Made by a program: the position numbers and the translations under genes
NCBI GenBank assembly: GCA_018712265.1
Contig: DVHF01000087.1
Coordinates: 1 to 44,832, forward strand
DNA from: Candidatus Gallacutalibacter pullicola
Lineage (GTDB): Bacteria; Bacillota; Clostridia; Oscillospirales; Acutalibacteraceae
DNA length: 44,832 nt
Reading direction: 5' to 3'
The notes under the pieces: model-generated
Databases searched by the model: none
Seen by the model: only the letters and a program-made list of their open reading frames with translations
What the model was told of the DNA's origin: nothing
In this document: positions 24,743 to 32,422 of the stretch, piece after piece
Layout: each line of letters starts with the position of its first letter
Position numbering within the stretch: the stretch's first letter is position 1

Positions 24743-26707
24743 TCAGAACTTGATGCGGGCATGACTGGCGCGGTATTCGTTCCATATATTTTCAAACCAG
24801 CCTCCGGCTTCCGGAATCGGACGCACCGGTTCAAAGGCAGAAACAAAGCCATTCTTTTCCAGACGCGTCCTGAGTACTTTCCGCTCAAACCCGCCTTTGG
24901 ACGGACAATAGGAGAACCCGGAAAGCTTATCGCTGATCCGTTCGCCGTCCGGATCCAGCACCAGGCACGAACCGCGGCTGCCTGCCTCACGGGCGGATGT
25001 TTCCATCGCCGAGAGCAGTGCGAGCTGTGTCACCAGAATATCGCGGTTTTTCAGCAGTGCCGGGATCTCCCGGGCGGAGGCGATTTTCGCGGTGTCATAA
25101 AAGGTTTCCAGTTCTGCCCGGATCTCGTCTGCAATTTCCCGCATCCGGGACACATCGCGGATATGGGCCGCGGCCAGGCTCATGCGCTTCTGCGCCGCCT
25201 GCCGCCGCTCGTGAATATTGGAGGGTCCGCCCGCCGACGCAAGCGGCTTTTCCAGCGATTCCAGCAGGGCGGATACGTTCTGCTCCGCAAGGGCAAGGAA
25301 GTCCTCTGTGGCAGAAACGTCCGGTTCTGTGGTGCAGGCGATATGCTCCGCTGCGCGCATGGAACCGACCTGCGTGGAGTTGAGCGCCGAGCCGCCGGGC
25401 CGGTGCACACCGAAAGTGCCCGCCGCTTCACCGGCGACATAAAGGCCCTGAACACACGTCTGCCAGTTATCGTCCACCGCGATGCCGCCGTTGTTATGCT
25501 GCGCGCATACGCTGATCTCGAGCGGCTCCGTATAGAGATCGATGCCGTGGTTCCGGTAAAGATCGATTGCAGGGGCATTCATCTTTTCCAGACGCTTGAT
25601 CGGCGTCGGCAGAAGCGCGCCTGAGTTTTTCAGATAGGTATGGGCTTCCTCGCCCAGCCCGTCAAAGCCATTCTCCAAACCCGTCGGCTCACGGCGGAAA
25701 TCCATATACACACGGCGGCCCAGATCAAATACTTCGTGATGCACGATAATATCAATCATAGAGGATCCCGCAACCTTGGCGGAATCAAACGGCCACTGGT
25801 ACCCCTTGAGGAATTCCATATTGAGGGCAGTATAGGGATCGTCGAAATAGTCGAGCAGGAATTCACGCTCCACGCCGTCCCGATCGACGGAGATATAGCG
25901 CGGCAGCACCTGCTGATACGTCCCGGAGACGTTCCAGCGGAACTTGACGGACGCCAGTCCGTACTGCCATTCCTGAAGGTTGGCTCCCTCCGCCCCGGCT
26001 TCCAGCGCCATGCCGCTCATACCCGTCTGGCTTTCCGGGTAGACGGAGGTGTAATATACGCCGGCGGGACCGCCCGTGGCCATGATCACGTGCTCCGTGC
26101 GGAACACGCACACGCCGTGATTCGGCATATCCAGCTGATTGGCGTTCACGGCGAGGAGGCCCTCAAGCTTCCCCGCCCGCGCCAGAAAGCGGACAGCGTA
26201 TACGCCGTCAAGGATCTGGATCCCCTTGCGCTTGACAGAACGCTCCAGGGCTTCCGTCATATATTTGGAGGTGAGCGGCCCGGCCGAGGTCGCGCGCTGG
26301 CGCGGATCGTGATCGGTTTTGTAGCCGACATATTCGCCGTATCGGTTCGTTGGAAACGGGACGCCGAGGTTCGCCAGCTTGATAAAGGACCGCACCGAGC
26401 AGGCGGCCTCCGTCAGGGCGGTATCGCCGTTGACGCCCTCTCCGTCAAAAAGGGTCTGGGCCATTTGGTCAACGGAATCGCCGCCGTCGGAAGCAAGGGA
26501 GAGCTTGTAATAGGTCTGCTTATCGCTCCCGGTATTGCGGGAGGTGCCCATATTGACGCCCTCTGTCAGGATGGCAATATCGCGCCGCCCCAGATCATAG
26601 AGCCAATCCGCGGCGTTGAATCCGGCGCAGCCTGTACCGATCACCGCCGCGTCCAGAGTAATCACCGGGATTTGGATCCCGTTCACAGACATTGTAGTGT
26701 GCAGCAT
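24743..26707 (-). CDS. FrdA/SdhA-like FAD-dependent oxidoreductase
   Basis: 654 residues of the fumarate reductase/succinate dehydrogenase flavoprotein superfamily. FAD dinucleotide motif AVIGTGCAGFNAADW (around 20-34), NTGSDKQTYYKL in the flavin-attachment region, MATGGPAG, HNNGGIAVDDNWQT, GLYVAGEAAGTFGVHRPGGSALN, and a helical C-terminal domain. No Tat signal, haem or Fe-S motif, so it is a soluble cytoplasmic enzyme rather than respiratory SdhA. GGAGG precedes ATG 26707. Third gene of an operon with an SDR and an Old Yellow Enzyme, suggesting reduction or dehydrogenation of a small organic substrate. The substrate is unknown. Confidence 0.85.
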   Translation of the reverse strand: MLHTTMSVNGIQIPVITLDAAVIGTGCAGFNAADWLYDLGRRDIAILTEGVNMGTSRNTGSDKQTYYKLSLASDGGDSVDQMAQTLFDGEGVNGDTALTEAACSVRSFIKLANLGVPFPTNRYGEYVGYKTDHDPRQRATSAGPLTSKYMTEALERSVKRKGIQILDGVYAVRFLARAGKLEGLLAVNANQLDMPNHGVCVFRTEHVIMATGGPAGVYYTSVYPESQTGMSGMALEAGAEGANLQEWQYGLASVKFRWNVSGTYQQVLPRYISVDRDGVEREFLLDYFDDPYTALNMEFLKGYQWPFDSAKVAGSSMIDIIVHHEVFDLGRRVYMDFRREPTGLENGFDGLGEEAHTYLKNSGALLPTPIKRLEKMNAPAIDLYRNHGIDLYTEPLEISVCAQHNNGGIAVDDNWQTCVQGLYVAGEAAGTFGVHRPGGSALNSTQVGSMRAAEHIACTTEPDVSATEDFLALAEQNVSALLESLEKPLASAGGPSNIHERRQAAQKRMSLAAAHIRDVSRMREIADEIRAELETFYDTAKIASAREIPALLKNRDILVTQLALLSAMETSAREAGSRGSCLVLDPDGERISDKLSGFSYCPSKGGFERKVLRTRLEKNGFVSAFEPVRPIPEAGGWFENIWNEYRASHARIKF

Positions 26708-26733
26708 CAGTCATCCTCCTGCGGTGCGCCGTA

Positions 26734-27510
26734 TTACAGCCTGCGGATATGGAACCCGCCGTCCGCGTTGAGCACCTGGCCCGTCGCGAAATCCAGCCGT
26801 CCGCTTACCGCAGCGAGCACGCAGTTTGCCACATCCTCCGGATAGCCGAAGCGCCGGATCGGCGTGACGCCCTCCGCGATCATCTTTTCGTACTTGTCTT
26901 TCACGCCGGCCGTCATGTCGGTGAGGATGATGCCGGGGCGCACCTCAAAGACAGGGATACCGTATTCGGAGAGGCGGTCGGCAAACAGCTTCGTCACCAT
27001 GGAGATGCCCGCCTTGGAAATGCAGTATTCGCCGCGGCTGGTGGACGAGGTGTACGAGGAAACCGACGCAATATTGACGATGCGCGGCGTGTAATCCTCC
27101 AGCCCCTTTGACTGCATCCGGATCATCATATTGGCAATCCCCTGGCACATGAAAAAGGTGCCCTTGAGATTGACGTTCATCAGACGGCTGAAGCTTTCCT
27201 CCGTCGTCTCGAGGACATCCAGACGGACCTTCGGCGCGACGCCCGCGTTGTTGACGTGGACATCCAGACGGCCGTAGGTTTCTTCAATGGTGCGGATGAA
27301 ATTGGCGCGATCCTCCGCACTGGAAATATCGCATTTGATATAGCTTACATCAGCGCCCTGACCGCGCAGTTCTTCCAGCAGCGGGCGGACTTCCTCCTCC
27401 GATCCCGTCGCGGAAAGGATCACGGAATATCCCTCTGCTGCCAGTGCCTTTGCGATTCCCAGGCCGATTCCGCGCCGGGATCCTGTAACAGCTGCATATT
27501 TTTTTACCAT
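26734..27510 (-). CDS. Short-chain dehydrogenase/reductase (FabG-like)
   Basis: 258 residues, classical SDR. TGSRRGIG cofactor motif (9-16), NNAG, the catalytic Ser in NIASVSSY, and the YCISK Tyr/Lys pair. It would interconvert a secondary alcohol and a ketone with NAD(P)H. It lies between the Old Yellow Enzyme and flavoprotein genes, 26 bp before the latter, so it probably acts in the same pathway rather than in fatty-acid synthesis. Confidence 0.87.
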   Translation of the reverse strand: MVKKYAAVTGSRRGIGLGIAKALAAEGYSVILSATGSEEEVRPLLEELRGQGADVSYIKCDISSAEDRANFIRTIEETYGRLDVHVNNAGVAPKVRLDVLETTEESFSRLMNVNLKGTFFMCQGIANMMIRMQSKGLEDYTPRIVNIASVSSYTSSTSRGEYCISKAGISMVTKLFADRLSEYGIPVFEVRPGIILTDMTAGVKDKYEKMIAEGVTPIRRFGYPEDVANCVLAAVSGRLDFATGQVLNADGGFHIRRL

Positions 27511-27608
27511 AACGCATCCTCCCTAAATAATTTTTGGAATTCCTTCTGCCGGGAAAGAAGAGCAGGGCGATCCATCTATCTCATACAGGACCGCCCAAAC
27601 CGCTCCGG

Positions 27609-28937
27609 TTATTTTTTCAGTACGTCTTTTTTGTAAAGATCCATATAAACCGCTCCGTCGCGCACGACACAGCCGGCTTTCGATCCGGCGCGCATCAGCT
27701 CGGTACATTTGCCGCAGGCGATGCAGCACTTTTTCGGATCGAGCGCACCCTTTTTGAGGATATCGTTTGCAAATTCCGGATACGCAAACGCCTCGCGCCC
27801 GTAGCCGATCAGCGCGGCATGGCCGCTTTCGATCATCCCGGCCGCCATGTACGGGGAGAACTGGCGCAGATACGAGTTGCCGGAGCTGACGACCGACAGC
27901 TTCGGGAATTTTGAGGCGACCTCCGTGATGCACGCGCACATCCGCGCGACGCCCTCGAGCGGGTGCTCGTTCGGGACATACGGTCCCATGTCGTACGGGC
28001 GGTTGACGTGCGGGTTGAAGTACGGGTTCCCGATGGTGAAATCGAGCAGATTCAGGCCCAATTCTTCGTGGAGGATCCGTACAAGCTCAATCGGTTCCGC
28101 CATATCGGGAGTCACGCTGCCGTCGTCCTTTGCGCCGAATCCATACGGGCGCGGGAATCCATCGTAGATATTCATACGGGAGGTTACGATCATATTGGAA
28201 GAAACAGCGGCCTTGACTGCCTGCACGCTGTTGCGCAGCAGGCGTGTGCGGTTCTCAAAGCTTCCGCCGTATTCGCCGGGACGGTTGTAGGCGGAAAGGA
28301 GCTCGCTCATCAGGTAGCGGTGGCAGGCCTTGACGTCTACGCCGTCGAATCCGGCCAGCTCCGCCAGACGCGCGCTCTTGGCGTAAAGCTCCTCGAGCTC
28401 TTTCAGGCGGTCGTCCGTGATGATACGGTCCGCAGAGATCGGGTTATCTTTCTCGAAAATGGGGTTATTATAGGCGATGATCGGCGCGGGCTTGCCCTCC
28501 GGCTTGGAATATCTGCCCGAATGGGTTGCCTGCATGATGATCACAGGGGTAAAGCCGTTTTCGCGCTGGCAGGTTTCTTTGACGTCGGAAATCAGACGTT
28601 TAAAGTCGTCAAGATTTTCTTCTGTGAGCATCGCCTGACGCGGATTGGCGCGCGCCTCCGGTGTAATCGCCGTAGCCTCGAACCAGAGCAGGGCGGCGCC
28701 GCTCTTTGCAAAGCGCAGATACCGGCGGATCGTCAATTCGTCCGGCGCGCCGTTTGATTTGCCGTCGCAGCCCTCCATCGGCTGAATCGCCAGCCTGTTG
28801 GCGAACTCATGGCCGTCCACCGTAAGGGATTCTCCCAGCAGCTTCAGGTTATCGGAGAACGGGATCGATACTCCCAGCTCCGCGGCCTTCTGCTTCACCT
28901 CGTCCAAAGACGCATAATGGAATTTCTCATGCTTCAC
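27609..28937 (-). CDS. Old Yellow Enzyme-family flavin oxidoreductase with a 4Fe-4S motif
   Basis: 442 residues from GTG 28937 (AGGAG 9 bp upstream). A TIM-barrel OYE domain with AIQPMEGC, the active-site segment KACHRYLMSELLS, and YGGSFENRTRLL, followed by a cysteine cluster (CCIACGKCTELM...GC) that would bind one 4Fe-4S cluster as in 2,4-dienoyl-CoA reductase. The C-terminal FAD/NAD domain of full-length dienoyl-CoA reductases is absent, so electrons must come from a partner. It probably reduces an activated C=C bond. First gene of the operon, divergent from the AraC gene. Confidence 0.86.
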   Translation of the reverse strand: MKHEKFHYASLDEVKQKAAELGVSIPFSDNLKLLGESLTVDGHEFANRLAIQPMEGCDGKSNGAPDELTIRRYLRFAKSGAALLWFEATAITPEARANPRQAMLTEENLDDFKRLISDVKETCQRENGFTPVIIMQATHSGRYSKPEGKPAPIIAYNNPIFEKDNPISADRIITDDRLKELEELYAKSARLAELAGFDGVDVKACHRYLMSELLSAYNRPGEYGGSFENRTRLLRNSVQAVKAAVSSNMIVTSRMNIYDGFPRPYGFGAKDDGSVTPDMAEPIELVRILHEELGLNLLDFTIGNPYFNPHVNRPYDMGPYVPNEHPLEGVARMCACITEVASKFPKLSVVSSGNSYLRQFSPYMAAGMIESGHAALIGYGREAFAYPEFANDILKKGALDPKKCCIACGKCTELMRAGSKAGCVVRDGAVYMDLYKKDVLKK

Positions 28938-28952
28938 TTCAAACCACTCCTA

Positions 28953-29085
28953 TTCTGGGGCTGTCGCCCCGTAATGAGGGGCTTCGCGCCCCTCATGCTC
29001 CCGCGCCGGGACGCAGTCCCGGACCCATCTCCGCCCTGCTGCTGAGGTAATCCGTCCTCGCAGTCGAGACGGAGGATTTTTGCTG
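28953..29085 (+). repeat. Hairpin-string repeat module between the OYE and AraC genes
   Basis: GGGGC-TGTC-GCCCC, then TGAGGGG-CTTCGCG-CCCCTCA (28975-28995), CCGGGAC-GCA-GTCCCGG (29006-29022), CCCATCTCCGCC, and a TCCGTC/GACGGA hairpin ending in GGATTTTTG. The order is the same as at 5064-5240. The module begins 15 bp from the OYE start codon. Confidence 0.78.
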
Positions 29086-29120
29086 TTTTGTGATCGCTTC
29101 CCAAATAAGCCCGCCGCCGC

Positions 29121-29302
29121 GGACCTGCGGTTGGCAGATTGCGCCCGCTCCCTCTGGTCGCCCGGATCGGTGCGCGACTAGGCTATATTGCCCGCGTTGT
29201 TACCTTTGCGTAAAACCTGCCACCGCGACAGAGTACCCGTTCCTATCGGCATTTCAGCGACCGGAGGGAGCGCGACGCGTTCTACGTGCAGGCTTAGCCT
29301 GC
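29121..29302 (-). repeat. MITE-like long repeat element in the divergent OYE/AraC gap
   Basis: Starts GGACCTGCGGTTGGCAG, with CTCCCTCTGGTCGCCCGG, the core GACTAGGCTATATTGCCCG, CCACCGCGACAGAG, then CAGCGACCGGAGGGAGCG and the terminal GCAGGCTTAGCCTGC (29288-29302). The AraC -35 box starts at the next base. Confidence 0.8.
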
Positions 29303-29341
29303 TTGATTTTTATTATAGTATAGCATATACTGTAAGAGAAA
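29303..29341. promoter_or_regulatory. Overlapping divergent promoters and palindrome of the AraC/redox operon
   Basis: Plus strand: TTGATT (29303-29308), 17 bp, TATACT (29326-29331) for the AraC gene. Minus strand: TATAAT (29312-29317) with a weak TTTCTC at 29336-29341 for the redox operon. Between them a perfect palindrome AGTATA-GCA-TATACT (29317-29331) overlaps both -10 boxes. If the minus promoter is real, its transcript crosses the full repeat region before the OYE start. Confidence 0.55.
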
Positions 29342-29394
29342 GGGAATCTATTATTTGCTTGAAAATACGTCAATTTTGCTTTGGAGATGATACC

Positions 29395-30201
29395 ATGCCG
29401 GAATCCACCGCCCTTATCCGCTGTGCCTATGCCGACGAACAGTCGCCGTTTGAACGCCATTTCCATAACGCCTATGAGCTTCTCTATATAAAGTCCGGCA
29501 CTGTCGAGATTTCCATACAGGGAAATAATTTTACTGCCGGACCGGAAACGCTTGTGTTCATCGGAAAACTGGAAGAACACAGCGTGCGGATCGTCAGCGG
29601 CGAATACCGGCGTTACTACGCCCTGTTCTCGCCGGAACAGCTGGAACGCCTTGTGTCCGAGCCGCGCCTGCGCTCGGCCTTTATCAACCGTCCCAAAAAC
29701 TACTCCCCCTTTTTCCGGATGGATTCTTTTTCCTCCGAAGCGGAACGCCTCTTCCTCTCGATTCTCAAAGAATACCGCGATCCTCAGCCGTTCAGCGCGG
29801 ATTATATCGCCGCACTGCTCAACCAGCTGCTCATTCTCTGCTACCGCAGTCACAGCGGACAGTTTCCTCTGCCTGATAAAAACGTCAGCCCGGAAATTTT
29901 CGCGATCCAGCGATATATCGAACAGCATTTCCCAGAAGAAATCCGAATCTCCGATTTGGCCGCGGCACATTTCATCAGTCCCTGCTATTTGTCGCACAGC
30001 TTTCGGGAGTGGTTTGGATACAGCCCCAAACAATATATCATGCTCAACCGTATCTCCTATGCGAAAGAACTTCTTATCGGGACTTCCCTCCCTATCTCCG
30101 AGGTGGCCGCAAAAAGCGGTTTCAGCGATACCAATAATTTTATCCGCTCTTTCAAAAAAGAAACCGGCGTTACCCCCGTCCGTTACCGCCGGGAACGGTA
30201 A
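29395..30201 (+). CDS. AraC family transcriptional regulator
   Basis: 268 residues from ATG 29395 (GGAG 8 bp upstream; the in-frame extension to 29188 runs through the repeat and is rejected). An N-terminal cupin-like effector domain (FERHFHNAYELLYIKSG...) is followed by two helix-turn-helix units at the C-terminus (IRISDLAAAHFISPCYLSHSFREW and SEVAAKSGFSDTNNFIRSFKK), ending in GVTPVRYRRE. It is divergent from the OYE-SDR-flavoprotein operon and most likely controls it in response to the pathway substrate. Confidence 0.9.
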   Translation: MPESTALIRCAYADEQSPFERHFHNAYELLYIKSGTVEISIQGNNFTAGPETLVFIGKLEEHSVRIVSGEYRRYYALFSPEQLERLVSEPRLRSAFINRPKNYSPFFRMDSFSSEAERLFLSILKEYRDPQPFSADYIAALLNQLLILCYRSHSGQFPLPDKNVSPEIFAIQRYIEQHFPEEIRISDLAAAHFISPCYLSHSFREWFGYSPKQYIMLNRISYAKELLIGTSLPISEVAAKSGFSDTNNFIRSFKKETGVTPVRYRRER

Positions 30202-30238
30202 ATTTATTCAAAAAATTATATAAAATATACATTTATTA

Positions 30239-30267
30239 TTTACATATTCGTTTTTATATGCTAAAAT
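30239..30267 (+). promoter_or_regulatory. Promoter of the tandem paralogue genes
   Basis: TTTACA (30239-30244) and TAAAAT (30262-30267) separated by 17 bp in an AT-rich stretch. The leader includes the imperfect repeat CCTGCGGTTC...AATCGCAGG (about 30309-30338). Confidence 0.65.
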
Positions 30268-30360
30268 ATTGATAAAGCAGCCCATGCTTACAGGAGAAAA
30301 AGCTCTTACCTGCGGTTCTGTAAAAAATAATCGCAGGCCCGTCTTTTGGAGGTGAAACGC

Positions 30361-31044
30361 ATGTCCGCATCTGGTACTATTATTGCCGTCACTTTGCTGG
30401 CCGCTACGCTGTCTCCCCTCTCTCCCGAATTTGAGCTGAGTCTGAACGAGGTGCGCAACGCGCAGGGGGATTATTCCTTCTATGGATTGGAATACGGCGA
30501 TTCCTTTTCGGAGATAGAAGCCGCTCTCGGCGTGGAAATTCCAAACCCTTATGGAGGCACGGAGTTTGAAAACTTTACGCCGGTTATTCCGGATCCTCCG
30601 CCGGCAGAAACAGGTGTTTTTCCTGTTGAAGAAACTGTCTCGCTAAAAAATTTTCAAACCAATAATTGGGAAATTTATTTAGATGAGGATGGTTTCTACT
30701 CTGCGACCCTTTATTTTTCTGGTGAGGATATTCCTGATCTCTATCTCGATACCGTCAAGGAGCTGACGGATCTGTACGGCGTTTGCCGCTGGAATTTTGA
30801 ACGTGGCCCGGCTTTCTCCCAAATCGGTCCTTGTATCCAGGAGGGCTATAACTGGGCCGAGGAGGACGGGGACACCATCTCCGTGCTGAGCGTCGCGCTG
30901 AACGTGAACGAGACGGAGGATCCCCTCATGGTCGTCGATTTCAGCAAGGTGCCCGTCGCGCCGCCGGACACGCTCCCGCCCGGACAGGTTCCGCCCGAGA
31001 CGCTTGAGCCGTTCGATTTCTCCGTGCTGGACGTTACTGGATAA
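30361..31044 (+). CDS. Unknown protein, paralogue 1 of a tandem pair
   Basis: 227 residues from ATG 30361 (GGAGGTG 8 bp upstream). A short hydrophobic N-terminus (IIAVTLLAATLSPL) may be a weak signal sequence. The rest is acidic: GDYSFYGLEYGDSFSEIEAAL, then a central block with two cysteines (YGVCRW and IGPCIQE), YNWAEEDGDTISVLSV, and a Pro-rich end (PDTLPPGQVPPETLEPFDF). No family recognised. It shares the whole layout with the next gene, so the pair arose by duplication. Confidence 0.7.
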   Translation: MSASGTIIAVTLLAATLSPLSPEFELSLNEVRNAQGDYSFYGLEYGDSFSEIEAALGVEIPNPYGGTEFENFTPVIPDPPPAETGVFPVEETVSLKNFQTNNWEIYLDEDGFYSATLYFSGEDIPDLYLDTVKELTDLYGVCRWNFERGPAFSQIGPCIQEGYNWAEEDGDTISVLSVALNVNETEDPLMVVDFSKVPVAPPDTLPPGQVPPETLEPFDFSVLDVTG

Positions 31045-31067
31045 CCACCTGAATAACCTTTTATGTA

Positions 31068-31103
31068 TAAAAAACCGTGGCTTTCTTTTGAGCAATCCAT
31101 TCG
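31068..31103 (+). terminator. Decayed terminator between the paralogues
   Basis: AAAAAACCGTGG...CTTTTGAGCAATCCATTCG matches the reverse complement of the intact terminator after paralogue 2, but the second stem arm has lost its complement. It probably no longer stops transcription, allowing readthrough into the second gene. Confidence 0.45.
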
Positions 31104-31143
31104 TTTAGAAGTCCGCCCATTCTAAAGGAACGTGGTGAATACG

Positions 31144-31908
31144 ATGTTTACGGTTTATAATACTTCCCCTAACCAGAAGTTTTCCGGAAATAAACTTTTA
31201 ATTATTGGAATCCCGCTTGTTTGTATCGTAATTGTTGTTATACTGGTTGTTACATTATTCCTTTCCGGTAAAAATCCGCCGTCCAAATTCAGTCTGGATC
31301 TGAGTGCTATAAAAAATTCCGAGGGGGATTTCTCGTTCCATGAATTGAAATACGGCGGTTCCCTTGCGGATGTGGAAGCTGCTCTCGGTGTGGAGCTTCC
31401 AAGCTCCTACGATGGAGGCACGGACGCTGAAAACTTCACGCCGGTCAATCCGGACGCCGCTTCGGCAGAAACAGGCGTTTTCTTCCCGGAAGATACGGTT
31501 TCCCTGAACGGTATTTCCTCTACTCGTTGGGAAATCGTATTGGATAACGATGGTTTTTATGGCACAGAATTTCATTTTTCCGGCGAGAATATTCCAGATC
31601 TCTATCTCGATACCGTCAAGGAGCTGACGGATCTGTACGGTGTCTGCCGCTGGAATTTTGAACGTGGACCTCTGGAATTTTCCTACATCGGCCCGTGCAT
31701 TCAGGAGGCCTATAACTGGGCCGAAGAGGACGGAGACACTATCTCCGTGCTGAGCGTTGTGTTGTACATGAACGAGGTGGAGGATCCCCTCATGATTTTC
31801 AGCTTGAACAGGGTTCCCGTTGAGATTCCGGACACGCTCCCGCCCGGACAGGCCCCGCCCGAGACGCTCGAGCCGTTCGACTTCTCTATGCTGGACGCTG
31901 TCAGCTAA
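31144..31908 (+). CDS. Unknown single-pass membrane protein, paralogue 2 of a tandem pair
   Basis: 254 residues from ATG 31144; GTG 31132 or 31135 are alternatives, and AAAGGA at 31124-31129 would fit GTG 31135. One strong membrane helix (about 18-42) is followed by an extracellular domain like paralogue 1: GDFSFHELKYGG, the conserved IPDLYLDTVKELTDLYGVCRW block, IGPCIQE, YNWAEEDGD and PDTLPPGQAPPETLEPFDF. The two conserved cysteines could form a disulfide. Unlike paralogue 1 it has a clear membrane anchor. No function can be assigned. Confidence 0.72.
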   Translation: MFTVYNTSPNQKFSGNKLLIIGIPLVCIVIVVILVVTLFLSGKNPPSKFSLDLSAIKNSEGDFSFHELKYGGSLADVEAALGVELPSSYDGGTDAENFTPVNPDAASAETGVFFPEDTVSLNGISSTRWEIVLDNDGFYGTEFHFSGENIPDLYLDTVKELTDLYGVCRWNFERGPLEFSYIGPCIQEAYNWAEEDGDTISVLSVVLYMNEVEDPLMIFSLNRVPVEIPDTLPPGQAPPETLEPFDFSMLDAVS

Positions 31909-31924
31909 CATTATTACAGATAAA

Positions 31925-31972
31925 TAAAAAGCCGTGGATCGCTCAAAATGAGAAATCCACGGTTTTCTTTTT
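31925..31972 (+). terminator. Terminator of the paralogue pair
   Basis: GCCGTGGAT pairs with ATCCACGGT, flanked by A5 and TTTTCTTTTT. Confidence 0.82.
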
Positions 31973-32008
31973 CCTGTTTCAGCAGGATTCTTCACAGAAT
32001 GTGCATCT

Positions 32009-32221
32009 TCAATAATTAAGAATGTCTCCTACCATATTGCCCAGCCCGATGACAGCGGCGATACAGCATACAAAAAGCGCAATCAGGCATCCGAGCTTTA
32101 TCCCGGCATACCTTGTCCGGTGCAGCCGGTTGCCGACATAAATAATGCCCGCCATCGACGCTATGGCCGTTCCAATGCAGCCTATGAGAAGCATGATGAT
32201 CATGCCCAATGCCAGACCCAT
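32009..32221 (-). CDS. Small two-helix membrane protein
   Basis: 70 residues from ATG 32221, which has GGGAGG 6 bp upstream. Two hydrophobic helices (MGLALGMIIMLLIGCIGTAI and LGCLIALFVCCIAAVIGLG) are joined by a short basic loop (YVGNRLHRTRY). No family recognised. A longer frame starts at 32314, but its extra residues are translated repeat sequence, so I reject that start. It lies downstream of leuS, across two tandem repeats. Confidence 0.55.
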   Translation of the reverse strand: MGLALGMIIMLLIGCIGTAIASMAGIIYVGNRLHRTRYAGIKLGCLIALFVCCIAAVIGLGNMVGDILNY

Positions 32222-32230
32222 ACCAGCCTC

Positions 32231-32326
32231 CCACCGCGACGGAGTTCCCGTTCTTATCGGCATTTCAGCGACCGAAGGGAGCGCGACGCGTTCTGCCCGC
32301 CGCAGGCGCGTCAAGGCTTAGCCTTG
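32231..32326 (-). repeat. Tandem 96-bp repeat unit 1 after leuS
   Basis: CCACCGCGACGGAG... CAGCGACCGAAGGGAGCG... GCCGCAGGCGCGTCAAGGC... ending TTAGCCTTG. It corresponds to the right half of the long repeat element. It differs from unit 2 at six of 96 positions. Confidence 0.9.
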
Positions 32327-32422
32327 CCACCGCGACAAAGTTCCCGCTCTTATCGGCATTTCAGCGACCGGAGGGAGCGCGGCGCGTTCTGCTCGCCGCA
32401 GGCGCGTCAAGGCTTAGCCTTG
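32327..32422 (-). repeat. Tandem 96-bp repeat unit 2, overlapping the leuS stop
   Basis: Same unit as 32231-32326. Its terminal palindrome CAAGGCTTAGCCTTG (32408-32422) contains the last four sense codons and most of the stop codon of leuS. Confidence 0.9.

Noticed and set aside
29188..29394. N-terminal extension of the AraC regulator to 29188
   Set aside because: It would be translated from the repeat and from the promoter region; the conserved AraC N-terminus and GGAG support 29395.
32222..32314. N-terminal extension of the small membrane protein to 32314
   Set aside because: The added 31 residues are translated repeat DNA, while the GGGAGG box just before ATG 32221 supports the short form.
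32231..32422. CRISPR array
   Set aside because: Only two 96-bp contiguous units with no unique spacers, and no cas genes.
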